DNA of 64,000 nt, taken from contig NC_088797.1 of NCBI RefSeq assembly GCF_011386835.1, positions 90,778,264 through 90,842,263 on the forward strand. Direction: 5' to 3'. Of this stretch, positions 1 through 10,246 are shown piece by piece (position 1 is the first letter of the stretch; each line of letters opens with the position of its first letter). The notes beneath the pieces are model-generated. The model did no database searches and had not been told where the DNA came from. It saw nothing but the letters and a program-made list of their open reading frames with translations. The stretch is from Chrysemys picta bellii. Taxonomy: Eukaryota > Chordata > Testudines > Emydidae. The position numbers and the translations under genes were made by a program.

Positions 1-850
1 TTGCTCAGCCTGTAGTTGAACAGCTCCTGACTCCTGTCCAGGCTGCCTGTGTATGGCTTCATGAGCCATGGCATTAAGGGGTAGGCTGGGTCCCCAAGAA
101 TAACTATTGGCATTTCAACATCCCAACGGTTATTTTCTGGTCTGGGAAGTAAGTCCCTTGCTGCAGCCGTTTAAACAGAGTAGTGTTCCTGAAGACGCGA
201 GCATCATGAACCCTTCCCAGCCAGCCCACGTTGATGTTGGTGAAACATCCCTTGTGATCCACAAGTGCTTGCAGCACCATTGAAAAGTACCCCTTGCGGT
301 TTATGTACTGGGTACCCTGGTGCTCCGGTGCCAAGATAGGGATATGGGTTCCATCTATCGCCCCACTACAGTTAGGGAATCCCATTGCAGCAAAGCCATC
401 CACTATGACCTGCACATTTCCCAGAGTCACTACCTTTCGTAGCAGCACCTCAGTGATTGCTTTGGCTACTTGCATCACAGCAGCCCCCACAGTAGATTTG
501 CCCACTCCAAATTGATTCCCGACTGACCGGTAGCTGTCTGGCGTTGCAAGCTTCCACAGGGCTGTCGCCACTCACTTCTCAACTGTGAGGGCTGCTCTCA
601 TCTTGGTATTCTGGCATTTCAGGGCAGGGGACAGCAAGTCACAAAGTTCCATGGAAGTGCCCTTACACATGCGAAAGTTTCGCAGCCACTGGGAATCGTC
701 CCACACCCGCAACACGATGCGGTCCCACCAGTCTGTGCTTGTTTCCTGGGCCCAGAATCGGCGTTCCACGGATAGAACCTGCCCCATTAACAACATGATC
801 TCCAAAGCACCGGGGCCCGCGGTTTGAGAGAATTCTGTGTCCATGTCCAT
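1..850 (-). pseudogene. HARBI1-like PIF/Harbinger transposase, broken
   Basis: On the minus strand, reading begins near 850 and runs leftwards past position 1. In the family the protein is a DDE nuclease that cuts and pastes the element at 3-bp TWA-type targets. The N-terminal block (850-572) is followed by an in-frame TGA near 572. The next block (571-104) holds the nuclease core: GAIDGTHIPI with the first catalytic Asp, then VDHKG and WLGRVHDARVF with the second Asp. A +1 frameshift near 110-120 then moves the reading into a different frame, which continues with GDPAYPL and LNYRLS-type sequence, typical of the C-terminal part, to the window edge. At least one stop and one frameshift mean this copy cannot make a full transposase. 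Identification rests on the DDE-context motifs; confidence in the family is high. Confidence 0.85.
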
Positions 851-1355
851 GTCCTCATCACGCTTGTCGCTGTGCTGCCGTCGTCACCGCCTCCTCGCCT
901 AGTTTTTCTGGTTCTGGCTCAGCATAAACTGCACAAGAATGCGTGAGGTGTTTACAATGTTCATGACTGCTGTCTTGAGCTGAGCGGGCTCCATGCTTGC
1001 CGTGGTATGGAGTCTGCAGTGTTCACCCAGGAAAAAAGGCACGAAATGGTTGTCTGCCGTTGCTTTCATGGAGGGAGGGGTGAGGCTGTACCCAGAACCA
1101 CCTGAGACAATGTTTTTTGCCCCATCAGGCACTGGGATCTCAACCCAGAATTCCAATGGGCGGGGGGAGACTGCGGGACCTATGGGATAGCTACCCACAG
1201 TGCAACGCTCCAGAAATTGACGCTAGTCCCAGTACATGGACACACACCGCCGAATTAATGTGCTTAGTGTGGCCGCATACATTCGACTTTATACAATCTG
1301 TTTCCAAAATTCGAATTATATAAATTCGGATTAATCCCGTAGTGTAGACATACCC
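1..1355 (-). mobile_element. PIF/Harbinger DNA transposon, 5' part (rest runs off the window)
   Basis: The right edge carries a terminal motif that reads on the minus strand GGGTATGTCTACACTAC, close to the ends of the short TTA/TAA-flanked elements at 45514, 60970 and 24172. Inside, on the minus strand, lies a broken Harbinger-type transposase. Between the transposase and the terminal repeat (about 851-1290) there is non-coding or badly decayed sequence. Full elements of this superfamily also encode a Myb/SANT-like partner protein; I could not recognise one here. The other terminus lies before position 1, so neither total length nor the target duplication can be checked. Confidence 0.85.
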
Positions 1356-1358
1356 TTT

Positions 1359-1920
1359 GTGAGGCTAGCCCTTAAGTCTTTTCCTCACTGCTAAAAAAGG
1401 CTATTTTTGTTTAGCTTGGGGTGACTGAAGTGTGGAAGCTATTCTGAGGTAAAAACACAGTGAGGACAAGACACTTTGGTTTTAGAAGTGAGGAAAAGGC
1501 CTGAGAAAATGTCTGTAGAATAATATCAGAAGGCAATATGCTCATATGGTTGTGCCAAAGTAGAGGAGTGCAAATTTTGTTACAAAAATTTGATCAATAT
1601 GTATAACAATGACAGGGTGGAGTCTGTCTAAGGAACAATGGTAGCTTTTTTGCCTAATTGCGTGTGCTTAAAATGTATTCATATGTATTTCATGTACTGT
1701 TTATAATGCTTTACACTCATTTCAGAGTTTTGTGTACACTAAATATTTGTTTGCTATAGGCCATACAATTTCTAATCAACAATAGAAGTAGACTAATGAA
1801 GAAAAAATACCTTCTTTTAGGGTTTTGCATAAAATAGCCCTGCAATTTAACTCTTTAGAATGTTTTTCCAAATTACAGAAATATTTACCTTTGTGTCCAA
1901 TTTTAAAATAAAGATTTCAA
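1359..1920. other. AT-rich sequence, no gene seen
   Basis: No coding frame, RNA gene or recognisable repeat is visible between the Harbinger end and the diverged tandem repeat that follows. Confidence 0.5.
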
Positions 1921-2209
1921 AATTGTGTCCCTGACCAGCACAATTAGCTATCCTGAACCAGAGGATCTATGGGTAGCAAATTGTGACAGGTGAACCCCCA
2001 TCCAAGCAATTTGATCCCATACCCCTGGACAAGGGGACAGGGAAAGGCAGGAGGTAGGAAATTGTGTCAGGTAAGCCTCCATTAATCACAGATTGCTACC
2101 CTTGGACCAGAGGTGGGAGACGGATAGAACTACCAAATTGTGACAGGTGTACCCCTCCATCAAAATTTGCTGTCTCAGCAAATTGTGTCAGGATGGCAAA
2201 AAAGAACAC
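1921..2209. repeat. Diverged tandem repeat, AAATTGTGACAGGT-type unit
   Basis: The phrase AAATTGTGACAGGT(G/A) followed by A/C-rich sequence (CCCCCATC, CCTCCATC) recurs near 1978, 2068, 2144 and, partly, 2180, with intervening CCAGAGG motifs. Spacing is irregular, about 75-90 bp, and copies are diverged, so this is an old minisatellite or internally repeated transposon remnant. It ends at the insertion site of the Penelope fold-back. Confidence 0.45.
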
Positions 2210-2222
2210 TCATAGATGTTAG

Positions 2223-2413
2223 CTTTCAGAGTAGCAGCCATGTTAGTCTGTATCTGCAAAAAGAACAGGAGTACTTGTGGCACCTTAGAGACTAACAAAT
2301 TTATTTGAGCATAAGCTTTCGTGGGCTACAAGAAGTGGGCTGTAGCTCACGAAAGCTTATGCTCAAATAAATTTGTTAGTCTCTAAGATGCCACAAGTAC
2401 TCCTGTTCTTTTT
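2223..2413. mobile_element. Penelope-like element tail fold-back with 13-bp target duplication
   Basis: Two copies of the same 3' tail lie in opposite orientation: arm 1 about 2258-2330 and arm 2 about 2341-2413, each about 73 bp and nearly identical after reverse complementing. Arm 2 reads GCTTATGCTCAAATAAATTT then GTTAGTCTCTAAGATGCC, the same tail as the Penelope-like element at 43300-43361. The remaining left part (2223-2257, GTAGCAGCCATGTTAGTCTG) is the outer end commonly seen with this family. The flanking 13-mer TCATAGATGTTAG is present at 2210-2222 and again at 2414-2426. A duplication of that length fits target-primed reverse transcription. Confidence 0.8.
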
Positions 2414-2426
2414 TCATAGATGTTAG

Positions 2427-5400
2427 TAACTGCTACCAGCGGGTGCCAATTGGATACCTCTCAAAGCTGATTGCAGATGGTTTTACATAAGATCATCAAA
2501 GTTGGACCCCTCGATTGGGAGGGAAAATGAGACTACATGAATGCAAATAGGAGCATCCTGTACCTCAGATGGCATAATTTATGCTCGCTGGTGGAAACTG
2601 CATTTTCAACCCCTAAACATTGCCTGTTCCTGGAGAGATTTTTGTTGTGACTTGCTGCATATGCTACTACTTAGCTGCAAAAGGGATTTTGCATTTCTTC
2701 TTTAAGTATAATATAAACAACTTTAAAACTACCTATGCTAAGAATGCTTTTCAGTGCATGGGGGATTGGGCCCGTTTCCAATGAGGAAAGAAATGCCTGG
2801 TTCCAATCTTGTCTCAAGTTTTTAATCCCCTGCTTCGGCAGTGGGAGTCAGGGGAGGGAGGTGGGTAAAATGCTGAAGGGAGACGATGCCGAAACTCAGC
2901 AGCTGTGCTGTGGGTGTTTGATTTCCTCCATTTGAACATTAACTAAGGAAAGAAATTGCTAGGGCGATAGTCCCACAATTTTGCAGATGGTCTTTCTGGA
3001 TTAAGGACAAGCCCGATCCGTCTCCTCTCAACAGGCAGTGCATAAACGGTAGAATCAAATATATACACACACACACAAGAAAAGCTGAATTTGCTTAAAG
3101 GGCTGGTGGAAGAAAAGCAATGTCCAGGCTTTAATATTTGCATATGGCAATCCGCGAAATAAATGAACCAGTTCGTATTCCGATTTTATAATACTTGGTG
3201 CAGTAGAAAGGCTGCTGTTACATTTCAAATTCCGATTTTATTTGTGAGAGTGGAATAATGCTGGATAGGTTATCTGCTGTCTGCTCACCCGTGCCTTCTC
3301 TTCACATCTCAGGGCATAGGAGAGAGCAGAGAGGGGAGCTCACCTTTGCTATTGATTCATCTTTTAATAATATTAAAAGAGTAAATCGCAGTGAGAAATC
3401 CCTTGGGAGGTAACAGATGTGTTTCATGCTCGGGGCTGTAACTTCAGCAGCAGCAGCTGCTGCAAGGTAGAATCAGCAGGGTCACCTTTTCCCTTGGACT
3501 CCTGGCTGTGATCTGACCCCTTAGTCAGTGGTTTGCGCCTCACCTGCAGATCATTCTTCCACTTGAATGTTGGACCTCTGCATTTCAAAGCTTGGTGCTA
3601 ACTAGTGAAGTCCATCAGAAAGCCAGCACTGTGAGTGACTTGCAAAGTTATTCATAGTCTCCAGGAAAGTAGTCAAGGCTTATCCTGTGAAGAGCAAATG
3701 TCAAAATATAGGGGCTGGAAAAGGGGCATGGTTAAGGGGGTGCAGTATTGGGCATTTGCTAGGGGAAGCAGATTGATGTTTAGAGCACCTGCTCTCCTAA
3801 TAGTTGAGTTCCAGCAGGTGTGTGCATTTTAAAACATAGTTTAGTGGGGGAAGTTTTGTTAGACATTTTCTGAATCAATTTGTATTTAGCTTCCTATATT
3901 TAAAAAACAATCCTGCCCCCTTCTAAACAGAAGCCAGCAGCCCCTGCTCCCAATGGGAAAGGTGTGTTATTAAAAGTTATGGTTTAAAAAAAATCTGCCC
4001 TTCAGTTGTCCTATTTTCTCTGGAAGAGATGTAACAGGTAAGATGCCGCACTCGTTGGAGATCAGATAGGAGTAAATGGGATGAATAAATAATATTTCAC
4101 CCTTAGCTAAGAATATTTTTGCTTTTTGATAGAATCAGAAATTTGGGATTTACACCCCCCTACACTCGTGTGTTACAAGTAAGTAAATGTTTTCAAAACT
4201 ACACCCCAGGCTGGAACTAAATGAAAACTGTTTCTGCCCTGCATGCCTACTAAATACAGCTCTCTTAAAAGGTGCTATCTTTTCCTAGGTCCTAGCAGGG
4301 AAAAATCTGCACAGTTGGTCAGTCATAGCATTTAAATAAAGTGCTTTGGTAGTGGCACGAAGACACTTCTTTGTAATTCTACAGCAGCAGAAGCCATGCT
4401 TGGGTTATAGACATAGTTATATACATGAGGGTTTTAACTCCATTATATTTTTATTTTTTTTGGCAAATTTTAGAGCTGTATAAAATATAACCTGAAAGAT
4501 AGCCCCATTTGTACACAGCCTCAATCCTTATGCTGTTGATATTGAGAACCCCACTTATGCCACCCTCTGGAAGGTATGGTGGCTGAAGTTCACTAATTAC
4601 TTAAACAATTTTAAAGAGGGAGTATATAGCCTAACAAGCGTTTAAATTAGTTGTCTGTGGAATTGGATTACAGTTGGTCAAATTGTTCTTCTGCTATACA
4701 AAACCTGATGTTTAAAGAGTACATTGTATCATTATGCTTTTCTTAAAAATATAATTTAACCATTGCAATTTTTTAATTGAGATTAGATCTTGGGTTTTTG
4801 TGACTATTTCTTTGCCTTTTAAAATAATTGTAAAATAAGAAAACCCCCAACCCCTGCAAAAAAACAAACCAAACCTGTCTCTTTGAAAGAGAGGTGCTGA
4901 TATCTCAAGTGTACAGTATTTTGTAAATGCAGGTTCTCGGTCAATTTCTTATGTATGTATTTGACTGTTGATAACATCTACTAAGTGTGCATACATGTAG
5001 TTAAGCTGTGTGGGTTTCTTAAAAAAACTTTTATGCTTTTACTCACTGCTTTTGTTTAACCTCTTGACATTATCAAGTTACTTCATTCACTTTAGTTGGG
5101 AAATACCAATTTACAACAGCTGTGATTCTGGCCCAATATATTGTCTTGGAATGGCTGGAAGCCTGCATTCCAACTTGGTATTGGTTCTGGGCCAAATGCT
5201 GTTCATGTAAGCAGTCTCATTAATTTCATCTGGTTAGTTTGTGAGAATAAGGTAAGTAGAAAGTTAGCCCCAGATTTGAAAATTTATTTGGTTCTGAGGT
5301 GGTTCAAAGAGTTGATTGTATGTGGCGGACAACATGTGTGACTCCTGTATGCTTTATCTGAGCAATGGCTACAAAGAACATGGATAAGAAGGGAATTAAT

Positions 5401-7749
5401 GTATGCATTTCTAAAAGGAGAAGACTTTCAGACTTAGGGGTAGATCTTTCAAGTCTCCCAGGGGCCTGATCTCAATAGGTGTTTTTCGATTAACTTCAGT
5501 AGGCTTTGAGTGAGGGTGTGGGTGAATCTCCTAGGATCAGGCTGATATTTTCTTTCTCAGTGCTCTATTTTTATTTGGTGGGGAGGAAAGGAAAATAACT
5601 TGGTGGTTTCACAAAAGGAGAAGTTTGAATTCTTAGCCTCACACTTAATTTTTGTATTTTGTAAAATTTTTGTACATAATTTTGAGTATTTGGCTAGTTA
5701 GGACAGAGGGTCATAGGTCACCAGTAGGTCATAGCACCAGGAGTAGAGTACTGGTAAACTTGTATGGATATGCTTATTTGGAACTTAAAAATATCATTTA
5801 TACTTGTTCTAGTCTGTCATTTGGCATTCAAAAGCACCAAAATCTGAAAATAAGAAAAATGAACTAGAAGCAAATTTCAGCTTTAGGAATAAGACTAGAG
5901 TAAAACTGGCTAGTTTGGCAAACCAAACCTTTTTAGCCCTACAAATTAACTATGGATTTTCTGTTCCATAAATATCAGAAAACTCCAAGCAAATTTGAAA
6001 CAAATCCTAGAGAAAATTGTCATTTCAGACACAAAACTGGCAAGTTTTCCTGGGGTCAGATTTTGGTGTGAAAGTATTTCAAAGCTCAAAGTCAAGGTGC
6101 AGTGGGGGAAATGAGTAGACATCCATTTCACATGTACTCTTAGTTCTTAAGTTAAACAGCCAGATGGAGTCAGTGTAATTACTCAGATTTGCACCAGTTG
6201 GTAAGTGAGATTCTATCTGGCCCAAAGGTTTTCTGATTGATCAGTTTCCCACTGACAGTTTTTATCATTTTTTTTTATAAACCCTGGAAAATGGTAGTAA
6301 TAGTGGAAAAGTTTAGTTCTCAAAGACCTATAATCATAACTTCCTGTTAAATTAAAAATAACTGATTACAGGGAAATTACAAAAAAAAAAGAGAGAGAAA
6401 ACCTCAAAGGTATGTATATATTCATTTTGCTGCTACTAAAGCATTCTATATTGTATACTTGTTAGCATGAAATTTATTGGGGGAAATAATCCCAGCATGC
6501 TTAAAAACTGTTAATAATTCAACATAGCTAGGCTTCAAAAAAGCTTTCATAAAGCTTGAGGAGGTTAGATGAAGAAGAGCTTGTATGCAAAAATGCTAAC
6601 TCAGCAGTGATTAGTGTTGAATGACGCTCTGGCTGTAAACTTAGTGGTGGTTGTGTTTATGCATTCTCTAGCTTTAAGATAGCATACTTTTCTCTGACTG
6701 CTTTATATGAATCAAAGATGCTGCTTTGGAAGCAGTGGCATGGAAACAGATAAGTAATGGGATTAAACACTTTTGATTGTTTATTGTCTCAGAGCTGGGG
6801 ACACTTAAGATCATGTGTATTTTAAAACCAGACTAAATATTTCTCAACAAAGGTACAGGGCAAGATATTTTTCCTAGATCCACACACTGAGGTGAAAGGA
6901 CCCTTCTGCGCATGGTGCTTGGCCTTCCAGCATGAGACATCCAATCTTTAGAAGCAGATGAATCTGCCATCGTGGTTCCAGGGCTCTGGTTCTTGTGGGA
7001 AGTTGTCAAAGCTGGGGATAAGCACACTGAGTCAGTTCCCTAGATGGTGTAAATAGCCTTAGTGACACTGAAGTTGCCAGAACACACAGCAAGTGCTAGT
7101 ATTACCCATTGTCAGTTTACACCTGCTGAGGATCTGTCCCGTTGTCTTGTCTCCCTTGCCCCCAGTGGGAAGGACCGTAGACAGTAAATGAAGATAAAGG
7201 ATGTATTGATTTTCTGTGTGCTGGGTAACCCTCCTTAAAGCAGGTTTTGGGGGCAATTAGTAGCAGAGAAGTTTGACAGTGTACATCTATTGGAACACTG
7301 TTGCTGGGAGCCAGTTCTGATGGCTGGGAGCCAGTGTAGATGCACAGGGTCTCTGTGAAGATTCTTTATGTAAAATTCTGATCTAAGTAATTATACTGAA
7401 GTCAATGCAGTTACTAAAGATTTACATTCGTGTACCCTAAGTGCAAAATCTAGCTGTTTTTTATAGGTGGGGCTGGTAGCACTGTCTGTTATGAATGCTG
7501 TCTGACACTTCCCATTATAAGACCGTGTTTTCAGTTTACAACTTTGCCAAAGTTTAACCGTTCAGGCTGAAAATTTCCATGCTAGGTGTCCGCTTGAGGC
7601 TGAATAGTTCTCGAAAATGTCAGCCAAAATGGTTCAGCTGTTTCTGAGATCAAGACTAGGGAATATATATTGTTTTTCTATGTTTAAAAAAAAAATCCGA
7701 TGACTGTTGGTTTGGAAAGATCTAGTACCCCATGCTTTGGAGTAGGGAC
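2427..7749. other. Long AT-rich stretch without a recognised gene
   Basis: About 5.3 kb without any convincing exon or RNA gene. Seen in it: a short (CA)n at about 3063-3077; a 9-bp-arm palindrome CTTTTAATA/TATTAAAAG at 3361-3379; a CAGCAGCAGCAGCTGCTGC run near 3449-3466; and scattered phrases such as 5463-5545 (CCTGATCTCAATAGG, GGATCAGGCTGAT) and 7560-7650 that look like old repeat remnants I cannot name. Open frames here are short and show no known motif. Confidence 0.5.
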
Positions 7750-7901
7750 CTGTCATAAGTCAGAATCTGGGGGCAGCATGGGCCATTATAGCAGGTACAA
7801 TGGAGAGACAAGAGGGAACATAGAAGGGGAAATCAAATCAGTATCATAGATGTCTGCATGCTAATGCAAGAAGTATGGGGAATTAACAGGAAGAACTAGA
7901 A

Positions 7902-8002
7902 ATGCTAGTGAATAAATACCACTATGATATAGTTGGCATCACAGAGACTTGGCATAATACACATGACTGGAATACTGGTATAGAAGGGTACAGATTTCCA
8001 GG
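7902..8002 (+). pseudogene. CR1 ORF2 endonuclease fragment
   Basis: This fragment of the CR1 APE-type endonuclease reads KYHYDIVGITETWHNTHDWN and then IEGYRF. The ITETW motif carries the catalytic Glu typical of the family, and the D-W-N and D/EGY positions also match CR1 proteins. An in-frame stop lies a few codons upstream, in the sequence following RSMGN at about 7885. The frame is destroyed downstream by the hAT insertion beginning near 8003, after which the open frame runs on only by chance into transposon sequence. The continuation of the endonuclease is found 2.2 kb away, at about 10247. Confidence 0.8.
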
Positions 8003-8092
8003 CAGAACACAGGTTGCCAACTTTCTGACTGAACAAAACCGAAAACCCTTGCCCTATCCCTTCTCTGAGGCCCCGCCACGCTCACTCCATCC

Positions 8093-9530
8093 CAGGGCCG
8101 GCTCTAGGTTTTTTGCTGCCCCAAGCAAAAAAATTTTTGGCTGCCCCCCACCCCAGCCCTGGGCTCTCTTTTCCCCCCTTCCCCCAACTGCACCCTCCTG
8201 CCGCCCCAGCCCTGGGTCACTGGTAACTCGCTCCCAGGGCGGGTCATTTAGCAGGAATTTTGGTTGTGCACAGAACACGGACAGGATTGGTTCCCATATG
8301 GTTACAGAACTGCAGTAAAGTGGAACAATTTTCAGCTTGTGTGACTGGAGGATATCTGGATGCATATTATAAGACTGTCCTACATAAATGAGAAAAAGTT
8401 GAGGTGCCTTTATTATTCTTTTGTTCCATTCTTTGTTTCTATGGGGAATGCACTATCACGGTCTTCCTTTTAAACAAATAAAACTAAAACTTAAAAAAGC
8501 AATGGCTGTTGAAAATAGCAATTCCAGTCCTAATAACCACTGGGAAGCATTTCTTGCTCAATTTATTCTACTTTTTCTACAGCAAGTTACAGTGGATCAG
8601 TATATTTGATTTGGGGGAAATGAAGTAACAGCTGCCCAAATTGAGCTTGAGCACTCCTGAATTTTGAGGGTGTTCAAATCTGGAAGGCAGGTGCTAGATT
8701 CCCTTTCTGAATATTAGCTATATTTGGAAAGGAAAAGTCAATTTCTGCTTCCATGGCTCAGAAGTGGAAATCCTCCTAAGTGCCTGGTACTGTATCTAAA
8801 GCTGCCCAGGTCCAGAGCCTCCCCTCCCACACTTTTAATTTTAAATTCTAGTGGGATCCACATACCTCCCTTGCTAGGCTTCAGATAAAGAGGTGCACCG
8901 TCCATTTAGTTCCCCCAATTCCTTCTTTGGGGGAGAGCCCAGGGCTGGTGCGGGTGGGGGGAGAGCCCAGGGCTGGGGAAGCAGGGGAGTGCAAGTGGGG
9001 GCCAGAGGTGAGGCGGCAGGGGGTGTGGGCGTGGGAGAGACCAGGGATGTGGCAGCAGGAGGGTGCAGGTGGGGGCCAGAGCTGGGGTGGCAGAGGGTGC
9101 GGGGGGGGGGAGAAAGCCCAGGTATGGGGCAGCAGGGGAGTGCAGGTGGGGGCCAGAGATGGGGCAGCAGGGGGTGTGGGCGGGGGAGAGTCCAGGGCTG
9201 GGGTAATACAGGGGTGCGGCGGGAGCCCAGGGCGGGAGGGGGCAGCAAAAAACCTAGAGCTGGCTCTGTTCCTACCATTCACAGCAAGCTGCAGATTTCA
9301 GTTCCATATTCCTTCCCCCACCCTTTCCTGTTGCTAGTGGACAAGGGAATGCTGGGAAATGTAGTTCTTTCCCTGCTCCAGGGCTGGCTTTATAGAAAGG
9401 GAGCTAACCAAGGAACTACAACTCCCAGGGGCCCCTGTTGGTTCTTAGCTCCCATGCTGGATTCTTGCGCCCCTTGCAAATCTGCCGCCCCAAGCAACTG
9501 CTTGCTTTGCTGTGCCTAGAGCTAGCCCTG
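8093..9530. mobile_element. hAT non-autonomous element, CAGGGCCGGCTC family, 8-bp duplication CTCCATCC
   Basis: It starts CAGGGCCGGCTCTAGG at 8093 and ends CTAGAGCTAGCCCTG at 9530, the same ends as the short elements at 32943 and 36650. The octamer CTCCATCC stands immediately before (8085-8092) and after (9531-9538). The interior has a second, inverted copy of the end at about 9243-9268 (CCTAGAGCTGGCTCTG) and an amplified G-rich block at 8930-9240. An unrelated AT-rich stretch at about 8245-8880 is probably another insertion or unique spacer. No transposase is recognisable. Confidence 0.82.
8930..9240. repeat. G-rich minisatellite inside the hAT element
   Basis: A unit of about 35-65 bp built on GGGGGAGAGCCCAGGGCTGG and GCAGGGGGTGCAGGTGGGGG recurs six or more times with small changes. 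The overlapping open frames on both strands that cover it are products of this low-complexity sequence, not genes. Confidence 0.75.
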
Positions 9531-9663
9531 CTCCATCCCCCCCCCTTTTGTTTTTCGCTCTCCCCAATCCTCATCCATGCACTCATTTTCAGCAGGCTGG
9601 GGAAGGTCCCTTTTCAATTGGGTGTTCGGTTGAAAACGGGACACCTGGCAACCCTAACTTGAT

Positions 9664-10238
9664 TAGGGTTACCATACGTCCGGATTTTCCCGGACATGTC
9701 TGGCTTTTTGGGTCTCAAATCCCCGTCCGGGAGGAAATCCCAAAAAGCCGGACATGTCCGGGAAAATAGGGAGGGAGGGGCCGGCGGTGCTCGGCTGGGG
9801 GCCGGAGCCGCTGGGGCCGGCGGTGCGGGGCCGGAGCCAGCGGTGCGGGGCCAGGGGTGCTCGGCCGGGGCCGGCGGTGCTCAGCCTCGGGCCGGCGGCC
9901 CAGGGCCCGAGCAGAGCCGGGCGGGAGACGCCGGGGCCAGAGCCTCTTGGCCTTGGCCGGCCGGCTGCCGGAGGGAGCCGCTCGGCCAGTGGGGCCGGAC
10001 TGGGCCGCGCCTCCTCGCGCCCCCCAGCCCCAGCTTACTTGCTGCTTGCCTGCTTCAGGCTTCCTGCGAATCAAATGTTCATGGGAAACAGGGGAGGGGG
10101 AGGGGCAGGGGGGGCGAAGCATTCAGGGGAGGGGTCGGAGTTGGGGCGGGGCATGGGCGGGGCTGGGGGCGGAGTTGAGGCGGGGCCAGGGCCCTGTGGA
10201 GTGTCCTCTTTTTGGACACTTAAAATATGGTAGCCCTA
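9664..10238. mobile_element. hAT-like element, TAGGGTTACCATA family, 8-bp duplication AACTTGAT
   Basis: It starts TAGGGTTACCATACGTCC at 9664 and ends TATGGTAGCCCTA at 10238. AACTTGAT is present at 9656-9663 and again at 10239-10246. Next to the left end only, a hairpin with 29-bp arms (9684-9712 and 9739-9767, one mismatch) is built on CCCGGACATGTC. The centre (9770-10190) is very GC-rich with GGGGCCGG repeats. The right end carries GTGTCCTCTTTTTGGACACT. No protein is recognised; the long overlapping frames on both strands follow from the GC-rich repeats. Relatives lie at 39543 and 34309. Confidence 0.85.
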
Positions 10239-10246
10239 AACTTGAT

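Larger units (their letters stand above)
8003..9663. mobile_element. hAT-like non-autonomous element (GGTTGCCA ends), host of a second hAT
   Basis: The left end near 8009-8050 reads GGTTGCCAACTTTCTGACTG. The right end near 9620-9655 reads ACACCTGGCAACCCTA, an imperfect inverted copy (TAGGGTTGCCAGGTGT on the other strand), and both are followed inwards by AACCGAAAACCC / AACCGAACACCC. The middle is filled by another element at 8093-9530. I could not find a convincing 8-bp target duplication, perhaps because the next element inserted right at its right edge. Superfamily assignment is by inference from end structure. Confidence 0.55.

Noticed and set aside
3361..3379. Regulatory palindrome CTTTTAATA..TATTAAAAG
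   Set aside because: Short AT palindromes are expected often in such AT-rich DNA; nothing else supports a function.
8874..9519. Frames of 133-208 codons over the G-rich block
   Set aside because: Tandem-repeat artefacts readable on both strands.
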